Shown: positions 1 to 6,843, counted from the stretch's first letter. The stretch is DNA of 14,568 bases from Candidatus Latescibacterota bacterium (GCA_030746455.1 JASLMQ010000600.1:1-14568), one strand, 5' to 3'. A program made the numbers and translations. The notes: generated by a model not told the origin, from the letters alone.

Positions 1-539
1 AAGATCCGCTCGGGTTCGGCACGCCAGAGGCTGAGGTATCCCTCGCGGACGCGCTCGAAGAAGCCGTCGTCTTCCGACTCGAGTCGGTCCGCCGCCTCCA
101 TCCGTGCGCGCGAGGTGTCCACATCCACGTCCACGAGCACAGTCAGATCGGGTCTGAGCCCGCCTGTTGCGAACTCCTGAATGGTGTTCAGCTCCGCCAG
201 GTCCACCCCCCTGCCGTGGCCCTGGTACGCGATCGTCGAATCCACGAACCGGTCCGAGATCACCAGCTTGCCCGCATCCAGTGCGGGACGGATCACCTCT
301 TCGATGTGCTGGGCCCGGTCTGCTGCAAACAGGAATACCTCCGCCCTCTGGCTCACCTCCATCCCCAGATTCGGGTCGAGCAGAAGGCGACGCGCTCCCT
401 CTCCCAGCCGGGTTCCGCCCGGCTCTAGCGTGAAGACAACGTCTCGCCCCTCGGCGCGGAGCCGGTCGACCAGAAGGTCCGCCTGAGTGGTCTTGCCACT
501 CTTTTCGATGCCTTCGAATGTGAGGAAGAAACCGCTCAC
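1..539 (-). CDS. tmk: Thymidylate kinase, 3' end cut by window edge
   Basis: dTMP kinase phosphorylates dTMP to dTDP with ATP in the cytoplasm, on the route to dTTP. The readable 179 codons start at GTG 539 (a second in-frame GTG lies directly upstream at 542). They show the P-loop G10-IEKS-GKT, the EPGGT stretch at residues 39-43, the DRF motif at 96-98 followed by STIAYQG, and the LID-like segment up to ERVREGYL. The family is usually about 205-215 residues, so some 30 C-terminal residues lie outside the window. The Shine-Dalgarno is weak, so the choice between the two GTG codons is open. The gene lies downstream of a terminator and probably has its own promoter, which I could not identify. 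A lysine (K13) sits in the P-loop where many bacterial enzymes have glycine or alanine. Confidence 0.93.
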   Translation of the reverse strand, partial: MSGFFLTFEGIEKSGKTTQADLLVDRLRAEGRDVVFTLEPGGTRLGEGARRLLLDPNLGMEVSQRAEVFLFAADRAQHIEEVIRPALDAGKLVISDRFVDSTIAYQGHGRGVDLAELNTIQEFATGGLRPDLTVLVDVDVDTSRARMEAADRLESEDDGFFERVREGYLSLWRAEPERI

Positions 540-707
540 CACGAATCGTCCCGTGAAGGTAGCCGGAAGACGGGCGCGACGGCAGCCCACACCCACGCAG
601 GGCCTCACCGCAGGCTAATCTCGCCGATCGCCCGAGAGTACGAAAAAGGCCCGGCAGATCCGGGCCCATCTCACCTACCACGCCTCCCAGGCCTCTTCCT
701 TCCCAGA
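540..707. other. Intergenic gap between tmk and the phosphatidyltransferase
   Basis: This gap contains the leftward terminator at 643-666 and the short tmk leader. I see no convincing -10/-35 pair for tmk and no small gene. Confidence 0.5.
643..666 (-). terminator. Rho-independent terminator after the phosphatidyltransferase gene
   Basis: Read on the minus strand this is a perfect 7-bp stem GGCCCGG / CCGGGCC with a 5-base loop (ATCTG), followed directly by TTTTT. It lies about 40 bases past the stop codon of the leftward gene that ends at 708, so it should separate that transcript from tmk. Confidence 0.85.
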
Positions 708-1292
708 CTACTGGATCTTCGACCGCTTCCGAACGTGCAGCACACGGTGCAAGGCCGTGTAGTTGGACAGAACCGCAATGGCCCACACCGCGACGGTGAG
801 TCCGATCTCGCCGACGAGGGCGCCCACACCGATCGCGACGACCCGCTCCGGCCGCTGCATGAAGCCTACCTTGCACTCCTCCCCCAGCCCCTCCGCACGG
901 GCCCGCACATAGCTTACCATCAGGGACCCCGCCAGAGCGAAGAAGAGCGCCGAGCTGGTCCAGAGGGATCCCGCGCGTATGAAGCTTACGACCATTCCGA
1001 ACCAGACGACGATCTCCGAGTACCGATCGACCGTGGAGTCGAGTAGGGCGCCGAAAGTCGTGGCGGTTCTTCCCGCGCGAGCCACCTGCCCGTCGAGGAA
1101 ATCGAAGATCCCGGCGAGCAGGACTATCACCCCGGCCCAGCGGAGCATGTCCATGCCGAAGAGTACCGCCGCGACCAGGTTGAGGCCAAACCCGATCATG
1201 GTCAGCATATCGGGCTTGAACCGCTTCTTCACCAGGTACTGCGTCGACGGCTCGATCAGCTCCGCAACGTCGTCTTTCACCTTTTCCAGCAC
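708..1292 (-). CDS. CDP-alcohol phosphatidyltransferase, PIP-synthase-like
   Basis: A 194-residue integral membrane enzyme of the CDP-alcohol phosphotransferase family, which moves a phosphatidyl group from a CDP-lipid to an alcohol acceptor. The complete family signature is visible: D64xxD67-G68xxA71-R72, then G81xxxD85xxxD89. Hydrophobic segments flank it (about 30-63, 93-125, 150-172). The later stretch SYVRARAEGLGEECKVG followed by QRPERVV resembles phosphatidylinositol-phosphate synthase-type members more than PgsA or PssA, but the acceptor alcohol cannot be assigned from sequence. The start is GTG 1292: an in-frame TAA lies two codons upstream, so no longer start is possible. There is no clear Shine-Dalgarno. 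A good promoter lies at 1352-1380 and a terminator at 643-666, so it is probably a single-gene transcript. Confidence 0.88.
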   Translation of the reverse strand: MLEKVKDDVAELIEPSTQYLVKKRFKPDMLTMIGFGLNLVAAVLFGMDMLRWAGVIVLLAGIFDFLDGQVARAGRTATTFGALLDSTVDRYSEIVVWFGMVVSFIRAGSLWTSSALFFALAGSLMVSYVRARAEGLGEECKVGFMQRPERVVAIGVGALVGEIGLTVAVWAIAVLSNYTALHRVLHVRKRSKIQ

Positions 1293-1351
1293 AGAGGATT
1301 ACCCAGGTAGGGACTACCACAATTACCTGAATTTACTGAAGATCGATAGAA

Positions 1352-1380
1352 AATATAGAACAAACCCCGGGGCCTTGCAA
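1352..1380 (-). promoter_or_regulatory. Sigma-70-type promoter for the phosphatidyltransferase gene
   Basis: On the minus strand TTGCAA (1380-1375), a 17-base spacer and TATATT (1357-1352). The expected transcript start near 1346 gives a leader of about 54 bases to GTG 1292. The -35 lies in a 10-bp palindrome CCTTGCAAGG (1373-1382). The same TATATT -10 with a 17-base spacer occurs at the rpmH and dnaN promoters. Confidence 0.7.
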
Positions 1381-1428
1381 GGGAAATCTTGTCGCTCCGA
1401 TCCTCGCATTCCGAGACCGCCGACGCGG

Positions 1429-1559
1429 TTATCAACACGATATCCACAGCCAGTGGAAACCGGTTGTGGATATCGTCGGAAGATACGTTGGATCCGCGAG
1501 TATGGCGGGCTCAGATCTGTCCACAGAGGTGAGCGACGGGTTATCCACAATGTGGAAAA
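1429..1559. promoter_or_regulatory. Cluster of DnaA-box-like sites outside the dnaA-dnaN region
   Basis: Against TTATCCACA I count: 1429-1437 TTATCAACA (+, one mismatch); 1440-1448 ATATCCACA (+, one mismatch); 1465-1473 (minus, same ATATCCACA variant); 1517-1525 CTGTCCACA (+, two mismatches); 1541-1549 TTATCCACA (+, exact); 1551-1559 (minus, TTTTCCACA, one mismatch). Six sites within 131 bases, five of them at zero or one mismatch, is far denser than elsewhere outside oriC. It could be a DnaA-titration or regulatory cluster, or an extra origin element. It lies upstream of the promoter at 1352-1380, so transcriptional control is also possible. Confidence 0.65.
1437..1476. repeat. 12-bp inverted repeat containing two DnaA-like boxes
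   Basis: The arms ACGATATCCACA (1437-1448) and TGTGGATATCGT (1465-1476) are perfect reverse complements separated by 16 bases. Each arm contains the same ATATCCACA variant, facing each other. Confidence 0.8.
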
Positions 1560-1580
1560 CATGCCGCACCTGCAGGTGTG

Positions 1581-2261
1581 CTATTCCTGGCGTGAGACCT
1601 CCACGCGCTCGATCACGACGGGATCCACCGGCTGATCGCGCAGCCGAGGATCGGCCTTCTCGGTAGGGGTGGTGGCGATGCGGTCCACCACCTCCATGCC
1701 CCGGGTGACCTCGCCGAAGGCCGTGTACTGGCGGTCCAGACCCGGATTGTCCCCGTGCATGATGAAGAACTGAGACCCCGCACCGACGGAGACATCGGAC
1801 TGCCGTGCCATCGACAGGACACCGCGACGATGGGACACCTCGTTGAACTCATGCGGGATGTTGAAGATGGGCCCGCCCTGGCCGTCGTTGTATGGATTCT
1901 CGTCCTTGCTGTTGGGATCGCCCCCCTGGATCATGAATCCCGGAATGACACGGTGGAAACGGCTCCTGTCGTAATACCCGCTTTCCGCCCGGACGAGGAA
2001 GTTGAAGCAGTGGATGGGGGCCTTGTCGGGGAAGAACGTGAGCTCGATGTCCCCCCGATTCGTGACGATCCTGGCGGAGAGCTCCTTCATGCGGTCGCCG
2101 AGCGCCGAAAGCCGCTTGGCCTCCTCGATCTGGGCCTTGAGCGCCCTGATCTCCTCCTTCAATTCCTGGTTCTGGTCAGCCAGCTTCTCGAGCTCCTCGG
2201 CCTTCCCACATCCGGCAGCCATCAACCCCACACATGCAAGAGCAACAAGCCTCGGTCCCAT
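1581..2261 (-). CDS. Cyclophilin-type peptidyl-prolyl isomerase, probable lipoprotein
   Basis: A 226-residue protein with three parts. Residues 1-18 look like a lipoprotein signal ending MAAGC, so C18 is the likely lipidated cysteine; alanine rather than leucine at -3 makes the lipobox slightly off-consensus. Residues about 20-60 are Glu/Leu/Lys-rich and look like a coiled coil. Residues about 63-224 form a cyclophilin domain with R101-FHRVI, FMIQGGD (109-115), QFFI (164-167) and YTAFGEV (179-185). It would catalyse proline cis-trans isomerisation outside the cytoplasm, assisting folding of exported proteins. Start ATG 2261 has AGAAGGGG about 7 bases upstream. The gene lies 130 bases downstream of icd on the same strand; I saw no terminator between them, so cotranscription is possible. 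Substrates are unknown. Confidence 0.88.
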   Translation of the reverse strand: MGPRLVALACVGLMAAGCGKAEELEKLADQNQELKEEIRALKAQIEEAKRLSALGDRMKELSARIVTNRGDIELTFFPDKAPIHCFNFLVRAESGYYDRSRFHRVIPGFMIQGGDPNSKDENPYNDGQGGPIFNIPHEFNEVSHRRGVLSMARQSDVSVGAGSQFFIMHGDNPGLDRQYTAFGEVTRGMEVVDRIATTPTEKADPRLRDQPVDPVVIERVEVSRQE

Positions 2262-2391
2262 CGAGATCCCCTTCTCTGGCGTCCCATCTGCACTCGGCGG
2301 CTATCTCGAGCGCTCGGCTCTATCCTCTGGTCTTCTTCGCGTCTTTCGCACGTTTCGTAGTTCCTGCCTTGGCGGACAATGACGAATTCGA

Positions 2392-3645
2392 TCAGCCCGC
2401 CGCCATGTTCTCAACGATGGCGTCCCCAAACTCGGAGCACGCCACCTCCCGGGCCCCGTCCATCAGCCTGGCAAAATCGTAGGTGACCACCTTCGAGGCG
2501 ATGGCCTTCTCCAGTCCCGTCAGGATCAGCTCGCACGCCTCCGTCCATCCCATGTGGCGCAGCATCATCTCCCCAGACAGGATCACCGACCCTGGATTCA
2601 CCTTGTCCTGGCCGGCGTACTTCGGGGCGGTACCGTGGGTGGCCTCGAAGATCGCGTGCCCGGTGACGTAGTTGATGTTGCCCCCCGGTGCGATCCCGAT
2701 CCCACCCACCTGGGCAGCCAGAGCGTCGGAGCAGTAGTCGCCGTTCAGGTTGAGCGTGGCAACCACGTCGAACTCGTCGGGACGCGTCAACACCTGCTGC
2801 AGGAAGATGTCGGCGATGGCATCCTTGATCAGGATCTTTCCCTCGGGCACCCGGCCGCCGCAGTCGTCCCACGAGACGGCGGTGTCCGGGAACTCCTCCT
2901 TGGCGAGTTCGTAGCCCCAGCTCCGGAAGGCCCCCTCGGTGAACTTCATGATGTTGCCTTTGTGGACAAGGGTGACGCTCTCACGCCCGTTGTCCACGGC
3001 ATACTGGATCGCCGCGCGGATGAGCCGTTTGCTTCCCTCCTCCGATACGGGCTTGACGCCGATTGCCGATGTCTCAGGGAACCGGATCTTGGCGACCCCC
3101 ATCTCCCGCTGCAGCCATTCGATCACCTTGCGGACCTCGTCCGAGCCGGACTCCCACTCGATACCGGCGTAGATGTCTTCCGTGTTCTCACGGAAGATGG
3201 CCATGTCGACCTTGTCAGGATTCTTGACGGGACTGGGCACCCCCTGGAACCAGCGCACAGGTCGCAGACAGACGTAGAGATCCAGGGTCTGGCGGAGCGC
3301 CACATTCAGGCTCCGGATGCCACCCCCCACCGGGGTGGTCAGCGGCCCCTTGATCCCGACGAGGTACTCCCGGAAGGCGTCGACCGTCGCATCGGGCAGC
3401 CAGGCCCCGGCCTCGTGGAAGGCCTTCTCGCCAGCGAGGACCTCCATCCACGCGATCTTCCGCTGGCCACCGTAGGCCTTCTCCACGGCCGCCTCGAGCA
3501 CTGTCGAAGCGGCCCTCCAGATATCGGGCCCCGTGCCGTCTCCCTCGATAAAGGGAATGATCGGGCAGTCTGGTACCTTGAGAACCCCGTCCGCCAGTGT
3601 GATCTTTGATGCGTCCTTCGGTACCTCGGGAACGAACTCAGCCAT
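2392..3645 (-). CDS. icd: NADP-dependent isocitrate dehydrogenase
   Basis: It converts isocitrate to 2-oxoglutarate with CO2 release and NADPH formation in the TCA cycle. The 417-residue product matches the E. coli Icd type (416 residues) almost throughout. The substrate-binding loop [13 protein letters not shown] (107-119) includes S112, equivalent to the serine phosphorylated by AceK in enterobacteria. R118, R128, R152 and Y159 are kept, as are [11 protein letters not shown] (228-238), D303 and D307 for metal binding. K342, Y343, V349, Y389 and R393 correspond to the E. coli NADP-specificity residues. Start ATG 3645 has GGAGA about 9 bases upstream. It is divergent from the FAH-family gene over a 264-base control region. 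No aceK is visible, so phosphorylation control is not implied. Confidence 0.97.
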   Translation of the reverse strand: MAEFVPEVPKDASKITLADGVLKVPDCPIIPFIEGDGTGPDIWRAASTVLEAAVEKAYGGQRKIAWMEVLAGEKAFHEAGAWLPDATVDAFREYLVGIKGPLTTPVGGGIRSLNVALRQTLDLYVCLRPVRWFQGVPSPVKNPDKVDMAIFRENTEDIYAGIEWESGSDEVRKVIEWLQREMGVAKIRFPETSAIGVKPVSEEGSKRLIRAAIQYAVDNGRESVTLVHKGNIMKFTEGAFRSWGYELAKEEFPDTAVSWDDCGGRVPEGKILIKDAIADIFLQQVLTRPDEFDVVATLNLNGDYCSDALAAQVGGIGIAPGGNINYVTGHAIFEATHGTAPKYAGQDKVNPGSVILSGEMMLRHMGWTEACELILTGLEKAIASKVVTYDFARLMDGAREVACSEFGDAIVENMAAG

Positions 3646-3778
3646 GGTCTCGAATCTCCGGCACAGGTGATCGGTCTTCTCTTGTCGCTCTGCGGGCCCA
3701 GACCTATCCTATGGCCGACCAAGAGCCCCGTCAGGCAGGCGACACAAGGTACAACATTCTCAATTGGCGCGCAAGGAG

Positions 3779-3824
3779 TTCGCCCCGATATCCGGCCTCA
3801 GATCGGGGTGAAATTCGGGGCGAA
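3779..3824. repeat. 10-bp inverted repeat upstream of the FAH promoter
   Basis: Arms TTCGCCCCGA (3779-3788) and TCGGGGCGAA (3815-3824) are perfect reverse complements with a 26-base spacer. An alternative 7-bp pairing, CCCCGAT (3783-3789) with ATCGGGG (3802-3808), uses the same left arm. The right arm ends 6 bases before the TTGACA -35, a position typical of an operator. Confidence 0.6.
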
Positions 3825-3829
3825 AGGTC

Positions 3830-3859
3830 TTGACACATCTTATGCACCTGTGATACCTT
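3830..3859 (+). promoter_or_regulatory. Probable promoter of the FAH-family gene
   Basis: Consensus TTGACA at 3830-3835. The -10 is unclear: GATACC (16-base spacer) or TACCTT (18-base spacer), each matching TATAAT at 3 of 6. It lies about 50 bases before the start codon. Confidence 0.45.
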
Positions 3860-3909
3860 AGATCCTAATCTGCCTGTGGATATCGCTATCAACGAAAGGA
3901 ACGCACCCG

Positions 3910-4764
3910 ATGCGAATTGTCTCATTCAAGCACGATGGGGAACGGCGGCTTGGCGTCCGTTCCGGTGATCTCGTCATCGATCTGAACAGGGCCGATCCGG
4001 AAATCCCGGCGGACCTGAAGGCCTTCCTTTCGGGCGGCCCGGGCATGGTCTCCCGCGCCACCCGTGCCGTCGAGTCCGGGCAGGCGGCGATTTCGGCCTC
4101 AGATGTCCAGGTTCTGGCACCCATATCGGATCCGGACAAGATCATCTGCATCGGCCTGAACTATGCCGACCACGCGGTCGAGACCAAGATGGAGGTCCCT
4201 ACGGAGCCGGTGGTCTTCGCGAAGTATGCCACGGCCCTTATCGGCCCAGGAGACGGAATACGGATCCCCCCGTCGAGCGCGAAGGTAGACTACGAGGCAG
4301 AACTGGTCGCCGTCATCGGCAAGGCGGGCAGAGACATCGCCGAAGCCGATGCGCTCGGCTACGTCGCTGGGTACACGGTGGGGCACGACGTGAGCGCCCG
4401 CGACTACCAGCTGGAGAAGCCCGCGGGACAGTGGCTGTTGGGCAAGACGTTCGACACGTTCGCCCCGATCGGGCCGGATTTCGTCACGGCCGACGAGATC
4501 CCCGATCCCCACGCCCTGGGCGTGCGGTGTGTCCTGAACGGACAGACCGTCCAGGAGTCGTGCACGGACCAGTTGATCTTCAGGATCGATCGCCTGATCT
4601 CCTACCTCTCGCACGTCTTCACCTTCACGCCCGGGGATCTCCTGTTCACGGGAACGCCACCCGGTGTGGGTATGGCACGTACGCCTCCGCTGTGGCTCAA
4701 GTCCGGGGACACCGTTGTCTGCGAAGTCGACGGCATCGGGCGTCTGGAGAACCCGGTCGTTTGA
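3910..4764 (+). CDS. Fumarylacetoacetate hydrolase family protein (FAHD1-like)
   Basis: A 284-residue cytoplasmic, metal-dependent enzyme of the FAH superfamily, which cleaves C-C bonds in or decarboxylates acylpyruvate-type substrates. Residues 1-70 form the variable N-terminal domain; the FAH fold begins at DKIICIGLNYADHAVE (76-91), which carries the H88-x2-E91 pair seen in FAHD1-type enzymes. The metal ligands appear as E129 and E131 in YEAEL and D160 in GHDVSARDYQ. GKTFDTFAPIGP (178-189) and FTGTPPGVG near the C-terminus are also family features. Start ATG 3910 has AAGGA at 9 bases. The exact substrate (acylpyruvate, oxaloacetate or an aromatic-degradation intermediate) cannot be set, and no catabolic cluster surrounds it. 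It runs rightward against most of its neighbours, followed after 154 bases by wecB. Confidence 0.92.
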   Translation: MRIVSFKHDGERRLGVRSGDLVIDLNRADPEIPADLKAFLSGGPGMVSRATRAVESGQAAISASDVQVLAPISDPDKIICIGLNYADHAVETKMEVPTEPVVFAKYATALIGPGDGIRIPPSSAKVDYEAELVAVIGKAGRDIAEADALGYVAGYTVGHDVSARDYQLEKPAGQWLLGKTFDTFAPIGPDFVTADEIPDPHALGVRCVLNGQTVQESCTDQLIFRIDRLISYLSHVFTFTPGDLLFTGTPPGVGMARTPPLWLKSGDTVVCEVDGIGRLENPVV

Positions 4765-4892
4765 CACGGCAAGGGAGATCCGTGGATGCGGCTCTTCGCA
4801 TAACAATAACAGAGTGTTTAATCAGACGTTACGCGCCTACCGGGCTTCTTGAATCTTGCCTGAACCACCCGTAACGAGCCCTTCGAGTTGCG

Positions 4893-4908
4893 TGTTTCAC
4901 GTGGAACG
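4893..4908. other. parS-like site upstream of wecB
   Basis: TGTTTCACGTGGAACG matches the bacterial parS form TGTTYCACGTGRAACA at 15 of 16 positions (last base G for A). It ends 10 bases before the wecB ATG, overlapping the place a ribosome-binding site would be. parS sites bound by ParB usually cluster near oriC, which fits this location. Confidence 0.7.
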
Positions 4909-4918
4909 GACACCTGCC

Positions 4919-6028
4919 ATGAAGATCGTACTGGTTGCCGGGGCTAGGCCCAACTTCCCCAAGATCGCGCCCATTGCCGCGGAGCTGAGGAAGCAGCCGG
5001 AGCGTTTCGAGGCCCTGGTCGTTCATACGGGCCAGCACTACGACTACAACCTGTCCCAGGTCTTCTTCGACGACCTCGAGCTGCCCCCGCCCGATTTCAC
5101 GCTCGACGCCCGCAGGGACGACCCGACGGCGCAGATGGGCGACATCTTAGTCAAGTTCGCGGGCCTGCTTTCTTCGGAGGCTCCCGATCTCGTGATCGTG
5201 GTCGGGGATACCACGTCGACTGTGGCGTGCGCGCTGGCGGCCGCGTCGCGCGGCATTGCCGTGGGGCACGTGGAGGCCGGCCTGCGCAGCCGCGACCGAA
5301 CCATGCCCGAGGAGATCCACCGAATGGCCACCGACGCGGTGGCCGACATGCTGTTCACCTACTCGGCCGATGCCGACGCGAACCTCCGGGAGGAGAACGT
5401 CCCCGAGACTTCCATCTTCCGTGTGGGGAACGTGATGATCGACACCCTCATGCGATTCCGTGACCGTGCGAGCGAGTCGGACATCCTGGCACGTGTAGGG
5501 GTGCCCGAGAGGGGCTATGTCCTGGTGACGATGCACCGGCCCGCCAATGTCGACGATCCCGTTCGCCTCCGCGGGCTCGTGGAGGCGCTCGTGGAGGTGT
5601 CCAGGCGGTTGCCCCTGGTCTTCCCCGTGCACCCGCGCACGCGGAACCGCCTGGAGGACTCGGGACTGATCGATCGATTGAGCTCGGAGCCCGGGGTCCA
5701 CCTCGAGGAGCCCGTAGGCTATGTGGAGATGCTGCGCCTCCAGGCATCGGCCCGGCTCGCGATGGTGGACTCGGGCGGGATCCAGGAGGAGACCACCGTG
5801 CTGGGCGTGCCGTGTCTCACGATGCGACAAAATACCGAGAGACCGGTGACGATCACGGAGGGCACCAACCGTCTGGTGGGCTGCGACGGTGAGCGGGTCC
5901 GTCGGGAAGCGCTCGCTGTTCTGGAGGATGACGCGGACGCGTCCTCCCGACCGGTCCCGGATCTGTGGGACGGCAGAGCGGCAGAGCGCCTCGTCCAGGT
6001 CCTGAGCCGGGGGATCGTGCGTCGGTAG
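4919..6028 (+). CDS. wecB: UDP-N-acetylglucosamine 2-epimerase, non-hydrolysing
   Basis: It interconverts UDP-GlcNAc and UDP-ManNAc in the cytoplasm, supplying ManNAc for surface polysaccharides. From ATG 4919 the product is 369 residues, close to the family's usual 370-380. Visible features in order: GARPNFPKIAP (8-18), HTGQH (36-40), GDTTST (96-101) with D97, HVEAGLRS (117-124) with E119, PEEIHR (130-135) with E131, GNVMIDTL (170-177), TMHRPANVD (204-212) with H206, HPRTR (238-242), DSGGIQEE (284-291), NTERP (305-309) and GTNRLVG (315-321). The reading frame is open 21 codons further upstream, but that part would run through the parS-like site and is unlike the family, so ATG 4919 is preferred. 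The Shine-Dalgarno is poor. No sugar-transferase genes flank it. It converges on rsmG at a strong hairpin. Confidence 0.95.
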   Translation: MKIVLVAGARPNFPKIAPIAAELRKQPERFEALVVHTGQHYDYNLSQVFFDDLELPPPDFTLDARRDDPTAQMGDILVKFAGLLSSEAPDLVIVVGDTTSTVACALAAASRGIAVGHVEAGLRSRDRTMPEEIHRMATDAVADMLFTYSADADANLREENVPETSIFRVGNVMIDTLMRFRDRASESDILARVGVPERGYVLVTMHRPANVDDPVRLRGLVEALVEVSRRLPLVFPVHPRTRNRLEDSGLIDRLSSEPGVHLEEPVGYVEMLRLQASARLAMVDSGGIQEETTVLGVPCLTMRQNTERPVTITEGTNRLVGCDGERVRREALAVLEDDADASSRPVPDLWDGRAAERLVQVLSRGIVRR

Positions 6029-6111
6029 CCTCTCACGGTTGTCAATTCTGGCACGTAGGGGGGCAGATCAGCGATCGATGTGGTTCTGTATCCGCACTCA
6101 AACGTAACAAG

Positions 6112-6143
6112 GAGGGCCGCAGGATACCGATCCTGCGGCCCTC
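6112..6143. terminator. Bidirectional terminator between wecB and rsmG
   Basis: A perfect 14-bp stem, GAGGGCCGCAGGAT (6112-6125) with its complement at 6130-6143, closed by a 4-base loop ACCG. It lies between the convergent 3' ends of wecB (6028) and rsmG (6183). Both sides are only moderately T-rich (GTTCGTTCTGGTTG rightward, CTTGTTACGTTTG leftward), but stem strength and position support a shared terminator. Confidence 0.8.
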
Positions 6144-6182
6144 GTTCGTTCTGGTTGTCGTCTGTCGCGCGACCCCGTGGCC

Positions 6183-6830
6183 CTAGCCGGTATCTTTCCT
6201 GCTCACAGAAACCAGCACGCGCTCAGCCTCCTGAGTAGGGCATGCCAGCGGCATTTCCAGCACCTGGATTCCCGGGGGAAACTCCGGTCCGAGCTCCTGG
6301 ATGGCGTCCGGCCCCTTCACCGCCAGCAGATGCCCGTCCTGCGCCAGCAGGGGTCCGGCGTATCTCCAGAGATCGGGCAACGCGGCCACGGCCCGCGCGA
6401 TGGCTCTCTGGTACCTCCCCCGGTGCTCCGGCTTATCCGCGAGAGATTCGGCGCGCGCGTGGGCCACGCGCAGGCCGTCCAGTCCAAGCTCGGCGCAGGC
6501 TGCTTTGAGGAAGAGGGCCTTCATCCGCGCGGACTCGATGAGACAGACCTCGATGTCGGGCCTCGCGATCTTGATGGGAATGCCCGGTAGCCCGGCCCCC
6601 GTGCCGATGTCCACCAGCGCGTGGGGTCCCAACGGAAGGTGAGGAACGACCGCGAGGCTGGGGATGAAGTGCCGTTCGGCTAGCCGGTCGCGGTCCCCCC
6701 TCGAAACCAGGCGGACACGCTCCGACCATTTCCGCAGCTCGCGCTCATAGACCCGGAATCGGTCGAGTGCGCCTTCGTCGAGGCGGACGCCCATTGCGGT
6801 GGCGCTGGCCCTGAACGTGTCTTCGTCCAA
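6183..6830 (-). CDS. rsmG: 16S rRNA (guanine-527-N7) methyltransferase RsmG
   Basis: It methylates G527 of 16S rRNA using S-adenosylmethionine. The 215-residue product has the SAM-binding motif VDIGTGAGLPGIP (73-85), the acidic residue in LIES (97-100), and the later stretches RAIARAVA and LLAVKGPD. Start TTG 6830 is chosen because a perfect GGAGG lies 7 bases upstream (6838-6842) and the length then fits the family (about 205-240). The frame stays open 34 codons further, but that extension overlaps the end of mnmE and a parS-like palindrome and looks non-coding. It is the last gene of the rpmH-rnpA-yidD-yidC-mnmE-rsmG series. In many bacteria parA and parB follow rsmG; here a terminator and the convergent wecB follow. 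Confidence 0.95.
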   Translation of the reverse strand: MDEDTFRASATAMGVRLDEGALDRFRVYERELRKWSERVRLVSRGDRDRLAERHFIPSLAVVPHLPLGPHALVDIGTGAGLPGIPIKIARPDIEVCLIESARMKALFLKAACAELGLDGLRVAHARAESLADKPEHRGRYQRAIARAVAALPDLWRYAGPLLAQDGHLLAVKGPDAIQELGPEFPPGIQVLEMPLACPTQEAERVLVSVSRKDTG

Positions 6831-6837
6831 GAATCGT

Positions 6838-6842
6838 CCTCC
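6838..6842 (-). promoter_or_regulatory. Ribosome-binding site fixing the rsmG TTG start
   Basis: GGAGG on the minus strand, 7 bases before TTG 6830. It directly abuts the parS-like palindrome (one base between), so translation initiation and ParB binding share the same 34-base gap. Confidence 0.8.
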
Positions 6843-6843
6843 G

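Larger units (their letters stand above)
1293..1580. other. Non-coding gap with DnaA-box cluster and promoter
   Basis: This 288-base gap between two leftward genes is not convincingly coding. It holds an AT-rich stretch at about 1320-1364 that includes the promoter -10, then the DnaA-box-like cluster at 1429-1559, then a 12-bp palindrome CACCTGCAGGTG (1567-1578) just past the cyclophilin stop codon. Confidence 0.7.
3646..3909. promoter_or_regulatory. Divergent control region between icd and the FAH-family gene
   Basis: It holds, rightward: a 10-bp inverted repeat (3779-3788 / 3815-3824), a TTGACA -35 (3830-3835), a DnaA-box-like 9-mer (3875-3883, one mismatch) and the ribosome-binding site AAGGA (3896-3900). 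Leftward, TTGCGC and TACCTT with a 17-base spacer (about 3745-3773) is a weak icd promoter candidate. Confidence 0.5.

Noticed and set aside
979..1635. 218-codon rightward open frame across the 1293-1580 gap
   Set aside because: It spans a real gene's antisense, a promoter and DnaA boxes, and the protein has no family features.
2961..2969. Isolated one-mismatch DnaA box TGTGGACAA in icd
   Set aside because: Single site inside conserved coding sequence, expected by chance.
2554..3609. 351-codon rightward open frame opposite icd
   Set aside because: Antisense shadow of icd; no domain features.
4786..4801. Small hairpin ATGCG / CGCAT after the FAH-family gene
   Set aside because: Five-bp stem with no T-run; not a convincing terminator.
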